Source: Kitasatospora aureofaciens
Lineage (GTDB): Bacteria > Actinomycetota > Actinomycetes > Streptomycetales > Streptomycetaceae
Direction: 5' to 3'
DNA length: 64,000 bases
NCBI GenBank assembly: GCA_000720845.1
Contig: JODU01000002.1
Span: 1 to 64,000 of the forward strand
The notes under the pieces were generated by a model. That model saw only the letters and a list, made by a program, of their open reading frames with translations. It ran no database searches and had not been told where the DNA came from. The translations under genes and the position numbers were made by a program. Position 1 is the stretch's first letter. Every line of letters begins with the position of its first letter. Below are positions 9,468-17,452 of the stretch, piece after piece.

Positions 9468-10737
9468 CAGGCGGCGAGGGTGAAGTCGTCGGGGTCGAGG
9501 GTGACGCCGAGGTGCGGGGCGAGGAGGTGGCCGGCGAGCAGCGGGGGAACGGCGTTGCCGATCTGGGAGAACTGCTGGCCCTTGTTGCCGGCCCAGGGGT
9601 AGTCGGCGGGAAAGGTCTGCAGGAGGCCCGCCTCGCGGGCGGTGATCCGGATCGGCTCGGGAACGGCCGGCGCATCGGTGTCCGTGGCCGAGGGTGTGGC
9701 GGGTTCGGCGACCCAGGTGCACTCGTTGGCGCGGTGCCCGAAGAACAGCGTGCCAGCCGGCTCCTGGATGGACCGGACGGTGGGCGTTGGCCTGGTTGTT
9801 GCTGCGCAGGGACCAGGACCAGCGGTGCGCCTCGGCGGTGAACGTGGGCGCCGGAGCGTCGGCCGCACGATTCTCGCGCGTGCCGTGCCGGGCCGCCCAC
9901 CCCGCGCCTTCCCGGCGGGACTGCAGAACCACCCCGTCCGGCCGCGGCATCCAGGTGCCGCGCTCCCGCGCGTCGGACAGCGTCTTGCGAGCCCGACGGG
10001 AACGGCTCGGGGCCGCCGCCAGGCCCACCTCCTGCACAGACGGTGGGGACGGGCCGGTCGGTCGCGCCCCATCCCAGGGCTTCGGCCATGCTGACCCAGC
10101 GGGCACGGCCCGGACCGAACAGCGATTCCGGCTCGGCGAGCTGGGCGTGCGTGGGCGTGGGCGGCTGCGCCGTGCGGACGCGGGAGGCCAGGAAGATTGC
10201 CCGCTTCCTGGTCTGCGGGACGCCGAAGTCGGCGGCGTTGAGGATCCCGTACCAGACGGAGAACCCCCACCCGCGCAGGACGGCCGCGTACTGCTTCCAC
10301 AAGGGCAGCACGTCCGGTACTTCCTCCATGGCCACCCAGTCGGGCTCGCCGACCGCGTTCAGCGCGTGCAGGTAGCGCATCGGCTCGGCGGCGAGCAGGG
10401 AGCGCTCGTCGCGGCAGGCGGTGAGGAGGCGTTCGCGGGTGTCGCGCCCGGCGGCCAGGTCTTCGACCGCCGCGTGCACCAGCGGCTGGTCGAGAAGACC
10501 GAGGCGCTTGCCGGCCATGCTCCACGCCTGACACGGCGGCGAAGCGATCACACCGCGGGTGCGGCCGAGGAACGGCCAGGCCGGATACCTCGCCACGTCG
10601 CACCGGATGGTCAACTGACCCGCCGCAGCACGGGTCTTACATGCCCACGGGTCCCATTCCAGGCCGACGTCGCGCACGCCCAGGACGTGCAGTGCCCTGC
10701 TCCAGCCGCCCGGCCCCGCGAAGAGGTCGAGTATCAC
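9467..10737 (-). pseudogene. DNA cytosine-5 methyltransferase with two frameshifts
   Basis: The frame starts at a GTG at 10737 (GTGA overlap with the upstream stop) with motif I D-L-F-A-G-P-G-G, motif IV S-P-P-C-Q-A-W-S, motif VI M-E-E-V-P and motif VIII T-R-K-R-A-I-F. Similarity then continues in a second frame from about 9995 (K-T-L-S-D-A-R-E-R-G) and in a third from about 9785 (T-V-R-S-I-Q-E-P-A-G-T-L). It ends with motif X G-N-A-V-P-P-L-L-A-G-H and the stop at 9467. Two single-base indels explain this. With both corrected the protein would be about 420 residues. Either the enzyme is dead or the sequence has errors. It lies between the PP-loop gene and the DnaB-N gene. Confidence 0.8.
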
Positions 10738-11657
10738 GTGGCCAGCCCGAAGTCGTCCTGCGTCAGCGCGTCGGCGTCGCCCCGGCACGCCCAGGGCGAG
10801 CAGCCGTCCTCGACACCGTTCTCCAGGACGTCGGCCTCGTCCGCGCTGATCCGCAGGGCGGCCCGCTCGGCAGCCGTGACGTGATCGATGGGGGCTTCGC
10901 TGAGCGGGACGCGGGAGCGGTGCAGGAACGCCTCGCCGAGCAGTCTGTTGCCGGTGGCGTTGGCGCGGGCATTGCCCTGCCGGATGGCCGCGTCGAATTC
11001 GACGACGTCCGCCCACTCGGACGGAGAGGTGTCCCTGATATGCCGCCACTGCGCATTTCCATGGAACGGGCATCCCAGGCAACTCGACTTCGGGGTATCG
11101 GCGAGACCGAGGGAAGTCAGGTAGCGCGCGCAGTCGGCCCTGCTCCAGGACATGTCCAGAAGGGGATGCCGGTTACGCATGTACTTGACGTCCGCGTCCT
11201 TCGCGCGGTGGAATTCATCCGTGGAGATTCCTACCCACTGCTCCACGAAAACCCCCTTCGGGATGCGTGCCGGATAGGGGTAGCCGAGCAGTTCGCGGAC
11301 CTTCTGCTTGATTGGCTTAACCTTATATTCGCCGGTGCACTGCCGCCGGGTCATCCCAGGTCGCCCGTCCTGATTGAGGATGTGGAGCGGCATGGAGGCG
11401 AACCGGTGATCCGGGTTCAGGGCGTCGTCTCGGATATTTCCGACCGACACGCGCAGTACGGGTATCCCGGCGGGGGCGGCTATCTCTTCTTCCAGGCGGT
11501 CAAGGTGTGCATAGACCGCTGCGGGTTCCCATCCGGTGTCGGCGAAAATCGCGTAGTCGACCTTGGGGAGAATGCCCTCGACTGACAGTGCAAGGAGCGT
11601 GCTGGATTGAACTCCCGCGCCGAGGGAGAGTGCGCGGAATCGGGGCTGATCTGAAAT
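10734..11657 (-). CDS. PAPS-reductase-like PP-loop protein, probable ATT start
   Basis: An adenine-nucleotide alpha-hydrolase-type protein as found in actinophages and plasmids. The PP-loop S-L-G-A-G-V-Q-S-S is followed by F-A-D-T-G-W-E-P. Further on are C-T-G-E-Y-K-V-K-P-I, M-S-W-S-R-A-D-C and S-S-C-L-G-C-P-F-H, whose cysteines could hold a cluster or sulfur. The PP-loop lies upstream of the first ATG/GTG-type codon (11450). The only start with a ribosome site is ATT at 11657, with AGGA six bases before it, giving 307 residues. Starting later would remove the nucleotide-binding loop. The substrate is unknown; position beside a DNA methyltransferase suggests nucleic-acid modification. Confidence 0.7.
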   Translation of the reverse strand: MSDQPRFRALSLGAGVQSSTLLALSVEGILPKVDYAIFADTGWEPAAVYAHLDRLEEEIAAPAGIPVLRVSVGNIRDDALNPDHRFASMPLHILNQDGRPGMTRRQCTGEYKVKPIKQKVRELLGYPYPARIPKGVFVEQWVGISTDEFHRAKDADVKYMRNRHPLLDMSWSRADCARYLTSLGLADTPKSSCLGCPFHGNAQWRHIRDTSPSEWADVVEFDAAIRQGNARANATGNRLLGEAFLHRSRVPLSEAPIDHVTAAERAALRISADEADVLENGVEDGCSPWACRGDADALTQDDFGLAT

Positions 11658-11711
11658 GGTCTGTCCTGGGTGTAGGAAAAAGGGGGGGGCGCTCGCATCG
11701 CGGCTGTCGCG

Positions 11712-12158
11712 TCACTGGCAGGGGGATTCCGGCCACTCGCGGGCGTCGCAGAGGGCGGGGATGCGGTCGAGGAGGTCGGCGGCCGACTCGATGAACTGCT
11801 GCGGTGTCGGCCCGATCAGGACGACCCGCCGTGATGTGGCGGCGGCCTGGCGGCGCTGGTTCTCCACGGCGCGGGCAAGAGCAGCCGTCAGTTCGGCAGC
11901 GGCGTCCTGGGCGGCCTTGGCGATCTGCGCGACACGGTGAAGAAGCAGCAGGTCCGTAGGGGAGGGCCGCGACGTCTGGCGGCTGCGGGTGAGAAACAGC
12001 CGCAAAGCGATGCCGGCGAGGTCCTGGGCGTCAGTGATGCGCGCGGCCAGTGCGGATGCGTCCCGTTCGGCGGGCAGGGCACGCAGGGCCTGGTGCAGAC
12101 AGGACGCGTCGGAGGCGATGCGGGACAGGACCGGGACCGGGTTGGTGGAGTCAGGCAC
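11712..12158 (-). CDS. Uncharacterised helical protein
   Basis: 148 residues, nearly all predicted helix, with many Ala, Leu and Arg and no signal peptide or metal motif. It resembles in size and style other small helical proteins of this series (for example at 17449 and 43416). Its GTG start lies inside the end of the TrpA-like gene, overlapping by 8 nt, so the two are coupled. No function can be given. Confidence 0.55.
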   Translation of the reverse strand: MPDSTNPVPVLSRIASDASCLHQALRALPAERDASALAARITDAQDLAGIALRLFLTRSRQTSRPSPTDLLLLHRVAQIAKAAQDAAAELTAALARAVENQRRQAAATSRRVVLIGPTPQQFIESAADLLDRIPALCDAREWPESPCQ

Positions 12159-12948
12159 GGGTCTCCGTGGTGGCGTACGGGTACAGGGCGTGGGCGAACG
12201 CGGTGGTGAGCACCGGGGCCTGCTCGGGGGAGGCCATCAGGGCGCGGACGACGGGGGTGCCGATGACGACGGCATCCACCAGTGGCGCCACGCGTTCCGC
12301 GAGGGCCGGGGTGGAGATCCCCACGCCCGACACGACGGGCAGGGGGCTCGCGGCACGAAGGCGTGTCGTGAAGTCGGCGAGCGCGGGCACGTCGAGCGGG
12401 CCGCGGTAGCCGGTAGGGCCGGTGCTGGCGGGTGCGTAGAGCCATCCCGACGCACCGGCGGCCACGGTGGCGAGACCGGTGTCGGCGAGGTGGCGCGGGA
12501 CGAGGCGTGGGGTGGAGAGGTTCGCGTCCTTCGCTGCGGCCTGCCAGCGCTCTGCCTGGTCGTCGGGCAGGTCGACGACCATCGCCCCGGCGGCGCCCGC
12601 GTCAGCGAGCAGTCGGGCCAGGTGTTCGGGGCCGTGCCGGTGGACTGGATCCCAGTAGGTCATGACGACGGTCGGCCGAAGGCCAGCGGCGTGCTCGACC
12701 GCGCGCAGGGCGCGGGCGAGGACGTTTCCGCGGCTCAGGGCGCGGCGGTAGGCGGCTTGGATGACGGGCCCGTCGAGGCCGGCGTCATGGTGGGCGAGGC
12801 CGATCTCGAACAGATCGGCGCCGGCCCGAGCGATCTGGTCGAGCTGACGGCGCTCGGCGCGGGCCGGATGCAGTCCGGCGGGAACGAACACGCCGAGCGC
12901 GCACCGGGGTTGGGCAAGGAGGGCGTGGAGGGAGTCGGTGGCGGCCAG
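12151..12948 (-). CDS. trpA-like: Tryptophan synthase alpha-subunit homologue
   Basis: A TIM-barrel protein clearly related to TrpA. In order are F-V-P-A-G, F-E-I-G-L-A-H-H-D-A-G-L-D-G-P-V-I-Q, M-T-Y-W-D-P-V, V-V-D-L-P, G-W-L-Y-A-P-A-S-T-G-P-T-G-Y-R and V-S-G-V-G-I-S. The catalytic Glu of E-I-G and Asp of L-D-G-P are kept, while the usual P-F-S-D-P is A-H-H-D-A. No ATG/GTG/TTG lies at a sensible place; CTG at 12948 has AAAGG six bases upstream and gives 265 residues, normal for TrpA. A GTG at 13032 is possible but overlaps the previous gene. There is no trpB nearby, so it may make indole or act as a specialised lyase. Confidence 0.8.
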   Translation of the reverse strand: MAATDSLHALLAQPRCALGVFVPAGLHPARAERRQLDQIARAGADLFEIGLAHHDAGLDGPVIQAAYRRALSRGNVLARALRAVEHAAGLRPTVVMTYWDPVHRHGPEHLARLLADAGAAGAMVVDLPDDQAERWQAAAKDANLSTPRLVPRHLADTGLATVAAGASGWLYAPASTGPTGYRGPLDVPALADFTTRLRAASPLPVVSGVGISTPALAERVAPLVDAVVIGTPVVRALMASPEQAPVLTTAFAHALYPYATTETRA

Positions 12949-12985
12949 GAGATGCCTTTCTCGGAGGGCGGGCTGTCGCGGCAGG

Positions 12986-13528
12986 TCAGCGGTGGCGTGG
13001 TGCCAGCGGGGAGGCCACGGGGGTGGTGGCACTGCCGTGGGCGGCCTGGGCACGGGGCGTGGTGGGCTGGTGGCTGAAGGCGGGGGCCACGCGGTCGAGG
13101 GCCTGGGCGATCTGCCGGGCCTGGTCGTGAGCAGTAGCGAGCTGCTCGGCGACATCGGTGGGGAAGCGGTCCCACTGGGCTCGGTACTGGTATCGCTGGA
13201 TGATCTCGGCGGCGTTGCGTAGCTGCTCGGCGACCTGCCGCAGGACGGCGGTCTTCCGTTCCGGGGCGGTCGCGGTGTGCGTGACTTGCAGAAGCGAGTC
13301 CAGTGCGGTGGGCAGCGACTCGTCGGGTGTGGGAAGGCCGTAGAGGGCGGCGTGCAGTGCCTGGGCGTAGACCGTCACGGGTCCGCCCCGACCGCGGCTG
13401 CGGTACTCGATGGGGGCTTGCCGGCGGACGCCGAAGCTGACGGTCACGTCCCGGGGAGCGGCACCGGGGTGAAGCTGGTCGGCGAGGGCACGGGCGAGAT
13501 CATGCACGGTGGGGGTGTCGGAGGACGT
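12986..13528 (-). CDS. Uncharacterised helical protein, probable ACG start
   Basis: 180 residues if it begins at the ACG at 13528, which follows GAGGAG with 5 bases between. A GTG at 13507 is the first ordinary start. The longest open frame would overlap the upstream gene by 113 nt. The N-terminal half (V-H-D-L-A-R-A-L-A-D-Q-L, then V-T-V-S-F-G-V-R-R-Q) looks like a small alpha/beta domain, and the second half is a long helical segment with R-Q-V-A-E-Q-L-R-N-A-A-E-I-I. No family recognised. Confidence 0.5.
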   Translation of the reverse strand, partial: TSSDTPTVHDLARALADQLHPGAAPRDVTVSFGVRRQAPIEYRSRGRGGPVTVYAQALHAALYGLPTPDESLPTALDSLLQVTHTATAPERKTAVLRQVAEQLRNAAEIIQRYQYRAQWDRFPTDVAEQLATAHDQARQIAQALDRVAPAFSHQPTTPRAQAAHGSATTPVASPLAPRHR

Positions 13529-13568
13529 GGAAGCTCCTCGGATGGCGGTGCCGGATGCGTTGGGGTGG

Positions 13569-14327
13569 TCAGCGGGTGCGGCGAGGGGCCGATGGTGTGG
13601 TTCGTGGACCGGTGGCGGGAGCTGAGCGGCGGCGGGCGCTCGCGGGGATGTCGGCTGGTGTGGGGATGCCCAGGTGGACACGCGCGCTGAGACCGTGAGA
13701 GTACGCGTGTGCCTCGGCAGCGGTGACGGCGCTGAGCAGTTGGCGCTCGTCCAGCCCGTCCCGAGTGCGGTAGGACGCGCCGTCTGCTGTGGGGACGAAG
13801 CCGTGTTGCTCCAGCAGCAACCGGGCGGCGGTGGTCGAGGCAGTCACGGCAACCGTGCCGTCCCTGACCTGGAAGTGCAGGTCTGGGCCGCCTGCCGGCT
13901 GGTCGGGACTCCAGCGGGTGGTCCAGGAAAGGTCGACGAGGTCGTGGGTGTGGGCCAAGAGCCCGTACATCGCCACGCCGGCGCGCTCGTGTACGTCCTG
14001 CGCGATGCCTGGAGGCAGCAGGTAGAGCCTGCGGCCGTGGTGTTCACGAGGGAGGAAGCCGGCGTCGGTGAGCAGCCGGTCGGCGTCGCGGATGGGGCGG
14101 TTGAGGATGACGAAGGTGTGGCCGTCGTCGGTGGACCCGATAAAAACGTCGGGGATGTCCAGAAGTGACACGGTGGTCCAAGGGATTCGGAAGTGCAGGC
14201 CGGGAGGAATGGCAGTGCGCTCGCGGCAACGGACGGGTACGTGCAGCCGAGTCAGGGCGTCGTTGTGCCGGGTGAGGTAGCCGGCGAGGAGCAGGAGGTG
14301 CTCGGCCGGCCCAGTCGGCTCGTTCAT
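13569..14327 (-). CDS. Uncharacterised protein with two G-F / Y-x-L-P-type modules
   Basis: 252 residues from an ATG. Two segments follow the recurring pattern of this element: R-L-L-T-D-A-G-F then R-R-L-Y-L-L-P-P-G near residue 85-105, and L-L-L-E-Q-H-G-F then A-S-Y-R-T-R-D-G near residue 175-195. Each is followed by a helix and a beta-strand-like stretch. The Pro/Arg-rich C-terminus is probably disordered. It lies between a DUF317 gene and small helical genes. Confidence 0.6.
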   Translation of the reverse strand: MNEPTGPAEHLLLLAGYLTRHNDALTRLHVPVRCRERTAIPPGLHFRIPWTTVSLLDIPDVFIGSTDDGHTFVILNRPIRDADRLLTDAGFLPREHHGRRLYLLPPGIAQDVHERAGVAMYGLLAHTHDLVDLSWTTRWSPDQPAGGPDLHFQVRDGTVAVTASTTAARLLLEQHGFVPTADGASYRTRDGLDERQLLSAVTAAEAHAYSHGLSARVHLGIPTPADIPASARRRSAPATGPRTTPSAPRRTR

Positions 14328-14358
14328 CTGGGGATGACGAGTTTCGGTGAGGCCGGTG

Positions 14359-15084
14359 TCAGCGGCGGTGTACGACGCGGCCGAGCTGGGCGCCGGCGTG
14401 GTGGACGTGTGGGTTCACGGCGGCTCGGTGCACGGGGGTGATGAGCGCGTCGTCCAGGTTCTGCACGAGGTAGGGGACGTCACGGAAGGTGCGCTCGACC
14501 GGGGTGGTCGTCGCGAGGTGGGTGAAGAACTGGGCGACGAGCCGCTCGGGGGTGTCCTGGGTGAAGGAGGCGTCCCAGTGGGTGTCGAAGCCGTCGTACA
14601 CGTGGTGCCGGAAGCGCCACGGGGTGTCTTCCGCCGGAGTGTGCTGCAGGTGGCAGTGGCCGTCGGGCGAGGTGAACGTGTCGTCCTCGCGGTGCCAGTG
14701 GTTCAGTTCGGCGATCTGCGCGAGGGGGGTGGTGGTGAGCGGGATCCGGTCGATGTGCCGGTCGTCGCCGAGCAGCTGGGGCAGAGCCTGGGTGACGGCG
14801 GCGATGGCCTCGATCGGGGTCTGCCGGGTGAAGCGGGCTTCCCAGTACGGCTCGTGGTGCGCGAGGGACCACCAGTGGCCGTGGGTATGCCGGGAGTTGA
14901 AGTTGACGAACAGGCTGCCGTCGGGGCTGTGGACGCTGATGCGTCCGCTTGCGCGATCGTGCTCGCTCGGCCAGCCAAAGAGGTGGACCAGCGGGCCGAT
15001 CGCATCGGCGAGCCGGTCGATGCCCGCTCCCGCCAGATAGCGCGGGGAGACCAGGACCCGGTCCTGGGGCGCGAAGGGCCTCAC
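14359..15084 (-). CDS. DUF317 (SPDY) domain protein
   Basis: 241 residues from the GTG at 15084, preceded by AAGG and overlapping the stop of a small upstream frame (GTGA). The DUF317 signature is seen: V-S-P-R-Y-L-A-G-A-G, S-P-D-G-S-L near residue 60, W-x-L-A-H-H-E-P-Y-W-E-A-R-F, and a second repeat with S-P-D-G-H-C-H-L and W-D-A-S-F. This family occurs in many copies in Streptomyces plasmids and integrated elements and has no known biochemical role. It is one of six in this window. Confidence 0.8.
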   Translation of the reverse strand: MRPFAPQDRVLVSPRYLAGAGIDRLADAIGPLVHLFGWPSEHDRASGRISVHSPDGSLFVNFNSRHTHGHWWSLAHHEPYWEARFTRQTPIEAIAAVTQALPQLLGDDRHIDRIPLTTTPLAQIAELNHWHREDDTFTSPDGHCHLQHTPAEDTPWRFRHHVYDGFDTHWDASFTQDTPERLVAQFFTHLATTTPVERTFRDVPYLVQNLDDALITPVHRAAVNPHVHHAGAQLGRVVHRR

Positions 15085-15248
15085 CGCCGGGCCTTGTACC
15101 GCAGGCGGCAGTGGGCCAGGACTGATCGGGTGCAGCGCGTCGGTGCCGGTGTGCAGGAGACGTCTGGGACGCGTGCGGGCGGGGCCTCGTATCCGTCCAC
15201 CCGGGCGCGGGGTGGATCCGGGTGTTGGGCGCGGTTGTGCGAGGTCAT
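15081..15248 (-). CDS. Small uncharacterised protein (55 aa)
   Basis: An ATG at 15248 opens a 55-codon frame rich in Pro, Arg and Thr, ending in R-L-R-Y-K-A-R-R. Its TGA overlaps the GTG of the DUF317 gene (GTGA), which is the main reason to accept it. GGAG lies rather far upstream (13 bases). It may serve mostly as a coupling leader. Confidence 0.4.
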   Translation of the reverse strand: MTSHNRAQHPDPPRARVDGYEAPPARVPDVSCTPAPTRCTRSVLAHCRLRYKARR

Positions 15249-15275
15249 GGGCTGCTGTGGGCTCCGATGGGTCAG

Positions 15276-15575
15276 TTAACGGCTGTGGGCGGCCGTCTTC
15301 GCAGCGGTGGGTGCGGGCGCGGGCGTCGTGCCGGGCGCCCTGCGAGTGGGCGGGCTGCTGATGGCTGTGGCCAGCGCGGTGGTGCCGGCGGGAGTGAGGC
15401 GGACTCGGTCCTGGAGCGGGCCGCCCACATAGGCGGCAGGCGCGGACTCCGGAACGCGCTCCGCGAGCCCCTTTGCCTCCAACGCCCGCAGTGTGCCCAT
15501 GAGCACGCGCTCGTCGCGGTAGTGGACGTTTTGCCGTCCCAGGGAGCTGGTGACCACCACGTTCCCGCAGGCGAT
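15276..15575 (-). pseudogene. 3' half of an IS110-interrupted winged-helix-like gene
   Basis: This is the C-terminal part (about 99 residues) of the gene whose first part lies at 16998-17452. Removing the IS and one CTCC joins L-W-E to I-A-C-G-N-V-V-V-T in frame, giving a 252-residue protein. The half contains R-D-E-R-V-L-M-G-T-L-R-A-L-E-A-K-G-L and V-R-L-T-P-A-G, the usual recognition helix and wing of a winged-helix DNA-binding domain. The interrupted gene cannot make the whole protein. Confidence 0.7.
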
Positions 15576-15589
15576 CTCCGTAAGTTGTT

Positions 15590-15722
15590 GGGTGGCCCGG
15601 GAGGGCTGGGTGTGGCACAGGCGTTCTTGTCTGCAGTGGCTCTGTGGGAGTGGCCGCCCGGCCCTCCGGGGCGCCCTGGCTGCTGATTGAGATGTGCGCT
15701 TCGGTCGCTGATTACGGAGATG
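15590..15722 (+). ncRNA. Predicted bridge RNA of IS110 copy 1
   Basis: A stem is formed by 15596-15610 and 15657-15670 (14 pairs with one bulged G). Inside it, CAGGCG at 15618-15623 followed by TTCT equals the left target CAGGCG-ATCT at 15568-15577 (9 of 10). TCTGTGGGAG at 15641-15650 is complementary to the right target CTCCCACAGG at 16994-17003, the outermost pair being G-U. Downstream, ATTGAGA at 15686-15692 equals the right element end, and TTACGGAG at 15712-15719 is complementary to the left end CTCCGTAA. This is the target-loop then donor-loop order known from IS621. The RNA ends are estimates. Confidence 0.8.
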
Positions 15723-15776
15723 ACAGCGGGGTGTTCCTCGGGCCGACGGCATGCCGTGTGGAACGAGGAGGGGCAA

Positions 15777-16979
15777 GTGAGCAAGCGACGGGCCTGCGTC
15801 TGGGCCGGCATCGACGCGGGTAAGGGCCACCACTGGGCTGCGGCGGTCGACGAGACCGGGGCGACCTTGTGGTCGAAGAAGATCGACAATGACGAGTCGG
15901 TGATCCTGAGCGCGCTCGGCGAGATCCTGGACCTGGCGGATGAGGTCCGCTGGGCGGTTGACATCTCCGGCACGGCCTCCGCGCTACTTCTGGCCCTGCT
16001 CGCGGCGCACGGCCAGCAGGCCGTCTACGTTCCCGGCCGCACGGTCAACCGGATGGCCGGGGCCTACCGGGGCGAGGCGAAAACCGATGCCCGTGACGCC
16101 TACATCATCGCCGAGACCGCCCGGCACCGCCGGGACTTTGCGACCATCGATGTGCCCGCCCAACTGGCGGCCGAACTATCCCTGTTGACCGCCCATCGCT
16201 CTGACCTGGTTGCAGACAGGGTGAGGATGATCAACCGTCTCCGCGATGTCCTGACCGGCGTCTTTCCCGCTCTGGAACGGTCTTTCGACTACTCGGCTCA
16301 CAAAGGTGCCCTGGTGCTGTTGACCGGCTACCAGACCCCCGCCGCGATCCGTCGCCGCGGCCGAGCCCGGCTCACGGCCTGGCTGGCCAACCGGGGCGTG
16401 CGCAGCGCTGACGCCGTCGCGGTCACTGCTCTGGAGGCTGCCCGGACCCAGCAGACCGCGCTGCCCGGCGAGGAGGTCGCCGCCCAAATCGTCGCTGACC
16501 TAGCCGAACAGATCCTGGCCCTGGATGAGCGGCTCAAGCGCATCGAGAAGCGTATCCGCGAGACCTTCCGCAGCCATCCACAAGCGGAGATCATCGAGTC
16601 GCTGCCCGGCATGGGGCCCATGCTCGGGGCCGAGTTCGTCGTGGCGGCAGGCGACCTGACCGCCTACGCGGACGCTGGTCACCTGGCGTCAGCGGCCGGA
16701 CTTGTACCTGTGCCACGCGACTCCGGCCGGCGGACTGGGAACCTGCACCGGCCCAAGCGTTACAGCCGCCGTCTGCGAAGGGTGTTCTACCTGTCCGCGC
16801 AGACCAGCATCATCCGCGAGGGCCCTAATCGGGACTTCTACCCCAAGAAGCGTGGCGAGGGGTGCAAGCACGTCCAAGCCATCATCGCCCTGGCTCGCCG
16901 ACGAGCGAGCGTGTTGTGGGCATTACTTCGTGACGGACGAATGTTCACGACCGCCCCGCCAGTCACGCAGACGGCTTGA
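15777..16979 (+). CDS. IS110-family transposase (DEDD), copy 1
   Basis: 400 residues from the GTG at 15777, chosen for the strong GAGGAGGGG site before it. The N-terminal RuvC-like DEDD domain shows W-A-G-I-D-A-G-K-G-H-H-W (first Asp), A-V-D-I-S-G-T, and D-A-R-D-A-Y-I-I-A-E-T near residue 105. The C-terminal Tnp_20 domain has L-P-G-M-G-P-M-L-G-A-E-F, A-S-A-A-G-L-V-P-V-P-R-D-S-G and the conserved Ser after Y-L in the F-Y-L-S-A-Q-T-S segment. It appears intact and functional. It is transcribed against the surrounding genes. Confidence 0.92.
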   Translation: MSKRRACVWAGIDAGKGHHWAAAVDETGATLWSKKIDNDESVILSALGEILDLADEVRWAVDISGTASALLLALLAAHGQQAVYVPGRTVNRMAGAYRGEAKTDARDAYIIAETARHRRDFATIDVPAQLAAELSLLTAHRSDLVADRVRMINRLRDVLTGVFPALERSFDYSAHKGALVLLTGYQTPAAIRRRGRARLTAWLANRGVRSADAVAVTALEAARTQQTALPGEEVAAQIVADLAEQILALDERLKRIEKRIRETFRSHPQAEIIESLPGMGPMLGAEFVVAAGDLTAYADAGHLASAAGLVPVPRDSGRRTGNLHRPKRYSRRLRRVFYLSAQTSIIREGPNRDFYPKKRGEGCKHVQAIIALARRRASVLWALLRDGRMFTTAPPVTQTA

Positions 16980-16997
16980 CTTCGTCATTGAGACTCC

Positions 16998-17452
16998 CAC
17001 AGGGCGGTGTGGTGAGCGGCGGTCAGGGTGTGCTCCGGACCGTCGCCTGCTGCCGTCCCCCGGCGGCGTCGGATTTCGTAGGCGAGGGTGTGGGCGCAGC
17101 CCATCGCGGCTTCGGGTGCCAAGGCGGTCAGAGTGCGTGCCATCGGGAGCTGCTGGTCCGCGGAGGCACTGCTCAGGAAGGCGAGCTGCTCAAGGCGGAC
17201 CACTGCGTCCGACAGGTCGGGACTGCGGGTGAGGCGTTCGTCGGTGACCGCTTTGAGGGCGGTGCGGGTCGCAGAAGTGAGTCGCTGGGCGGAGGCGGCG
17301 TGGGCGTTGGGCTCGGATGGCGGATGGGCCCGCAGGAGACGGTCGAGCATGTCGTTGTGCTGCACGTACTGGTCTGCGAGCAGCAGCAGGCGCTCAACCG
17401 GCGTCGGCGGGGCGGCCACGTCGAACAGGAAGCCCTCGGGCGGCGTCGTCAT
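16998..17452 (-). pseudogene. 5' half of an IS110-interrupted gene
   Basis: The ATG at 17452 overlaps the stop of the upstream gene (ATGA). The 151 visible residues are helical (E-R-L-L-L-L-A-D-Q-Y-V-Q-H-N-D, similar to the start of the protein at 13569). They run to L-W-E, after which the frame enters the IS and stops within a few codons. The rest of the protein is at 15276-15575. The N-terminal resemblance to the 13569 protein (E-H-L-L-L-L-A-G-Y-L-T-R-H-N-D) suggests the two are paralogues. Confidence 0.7.

Larger units (their letters stand above)
15576..16997 (+). mobile_element. IS110-family insertion sequence, copy 1
   Basis: The element begins with CTCCGTAAGTTG and ends with ATTGAGACTCC. 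CTCC occurs on both sides, and only one CTCC is needed to rebuild the split gene. About 200 nt of non-coding DNA precedes the transposase and only 18 nt follow it, the layout of the IS110 group in which the left end encodes a bridge RNA. Copy 2 at 22911 has the same ends but has diverged at many positions, so copy 1 is not a recent local duplication. Confidence 0.9.

Noticed and set aside
11640..11700. A run of eight G at 11682-11689 that, with one more base, would give an ATG start at 11698 for the PP-loop gene
   Set aside because: The ATT at 11657 has AGGA at the proper distance and gives a natural N-terminus without changing the sequence. A miscounted run remains possible but is not needed.
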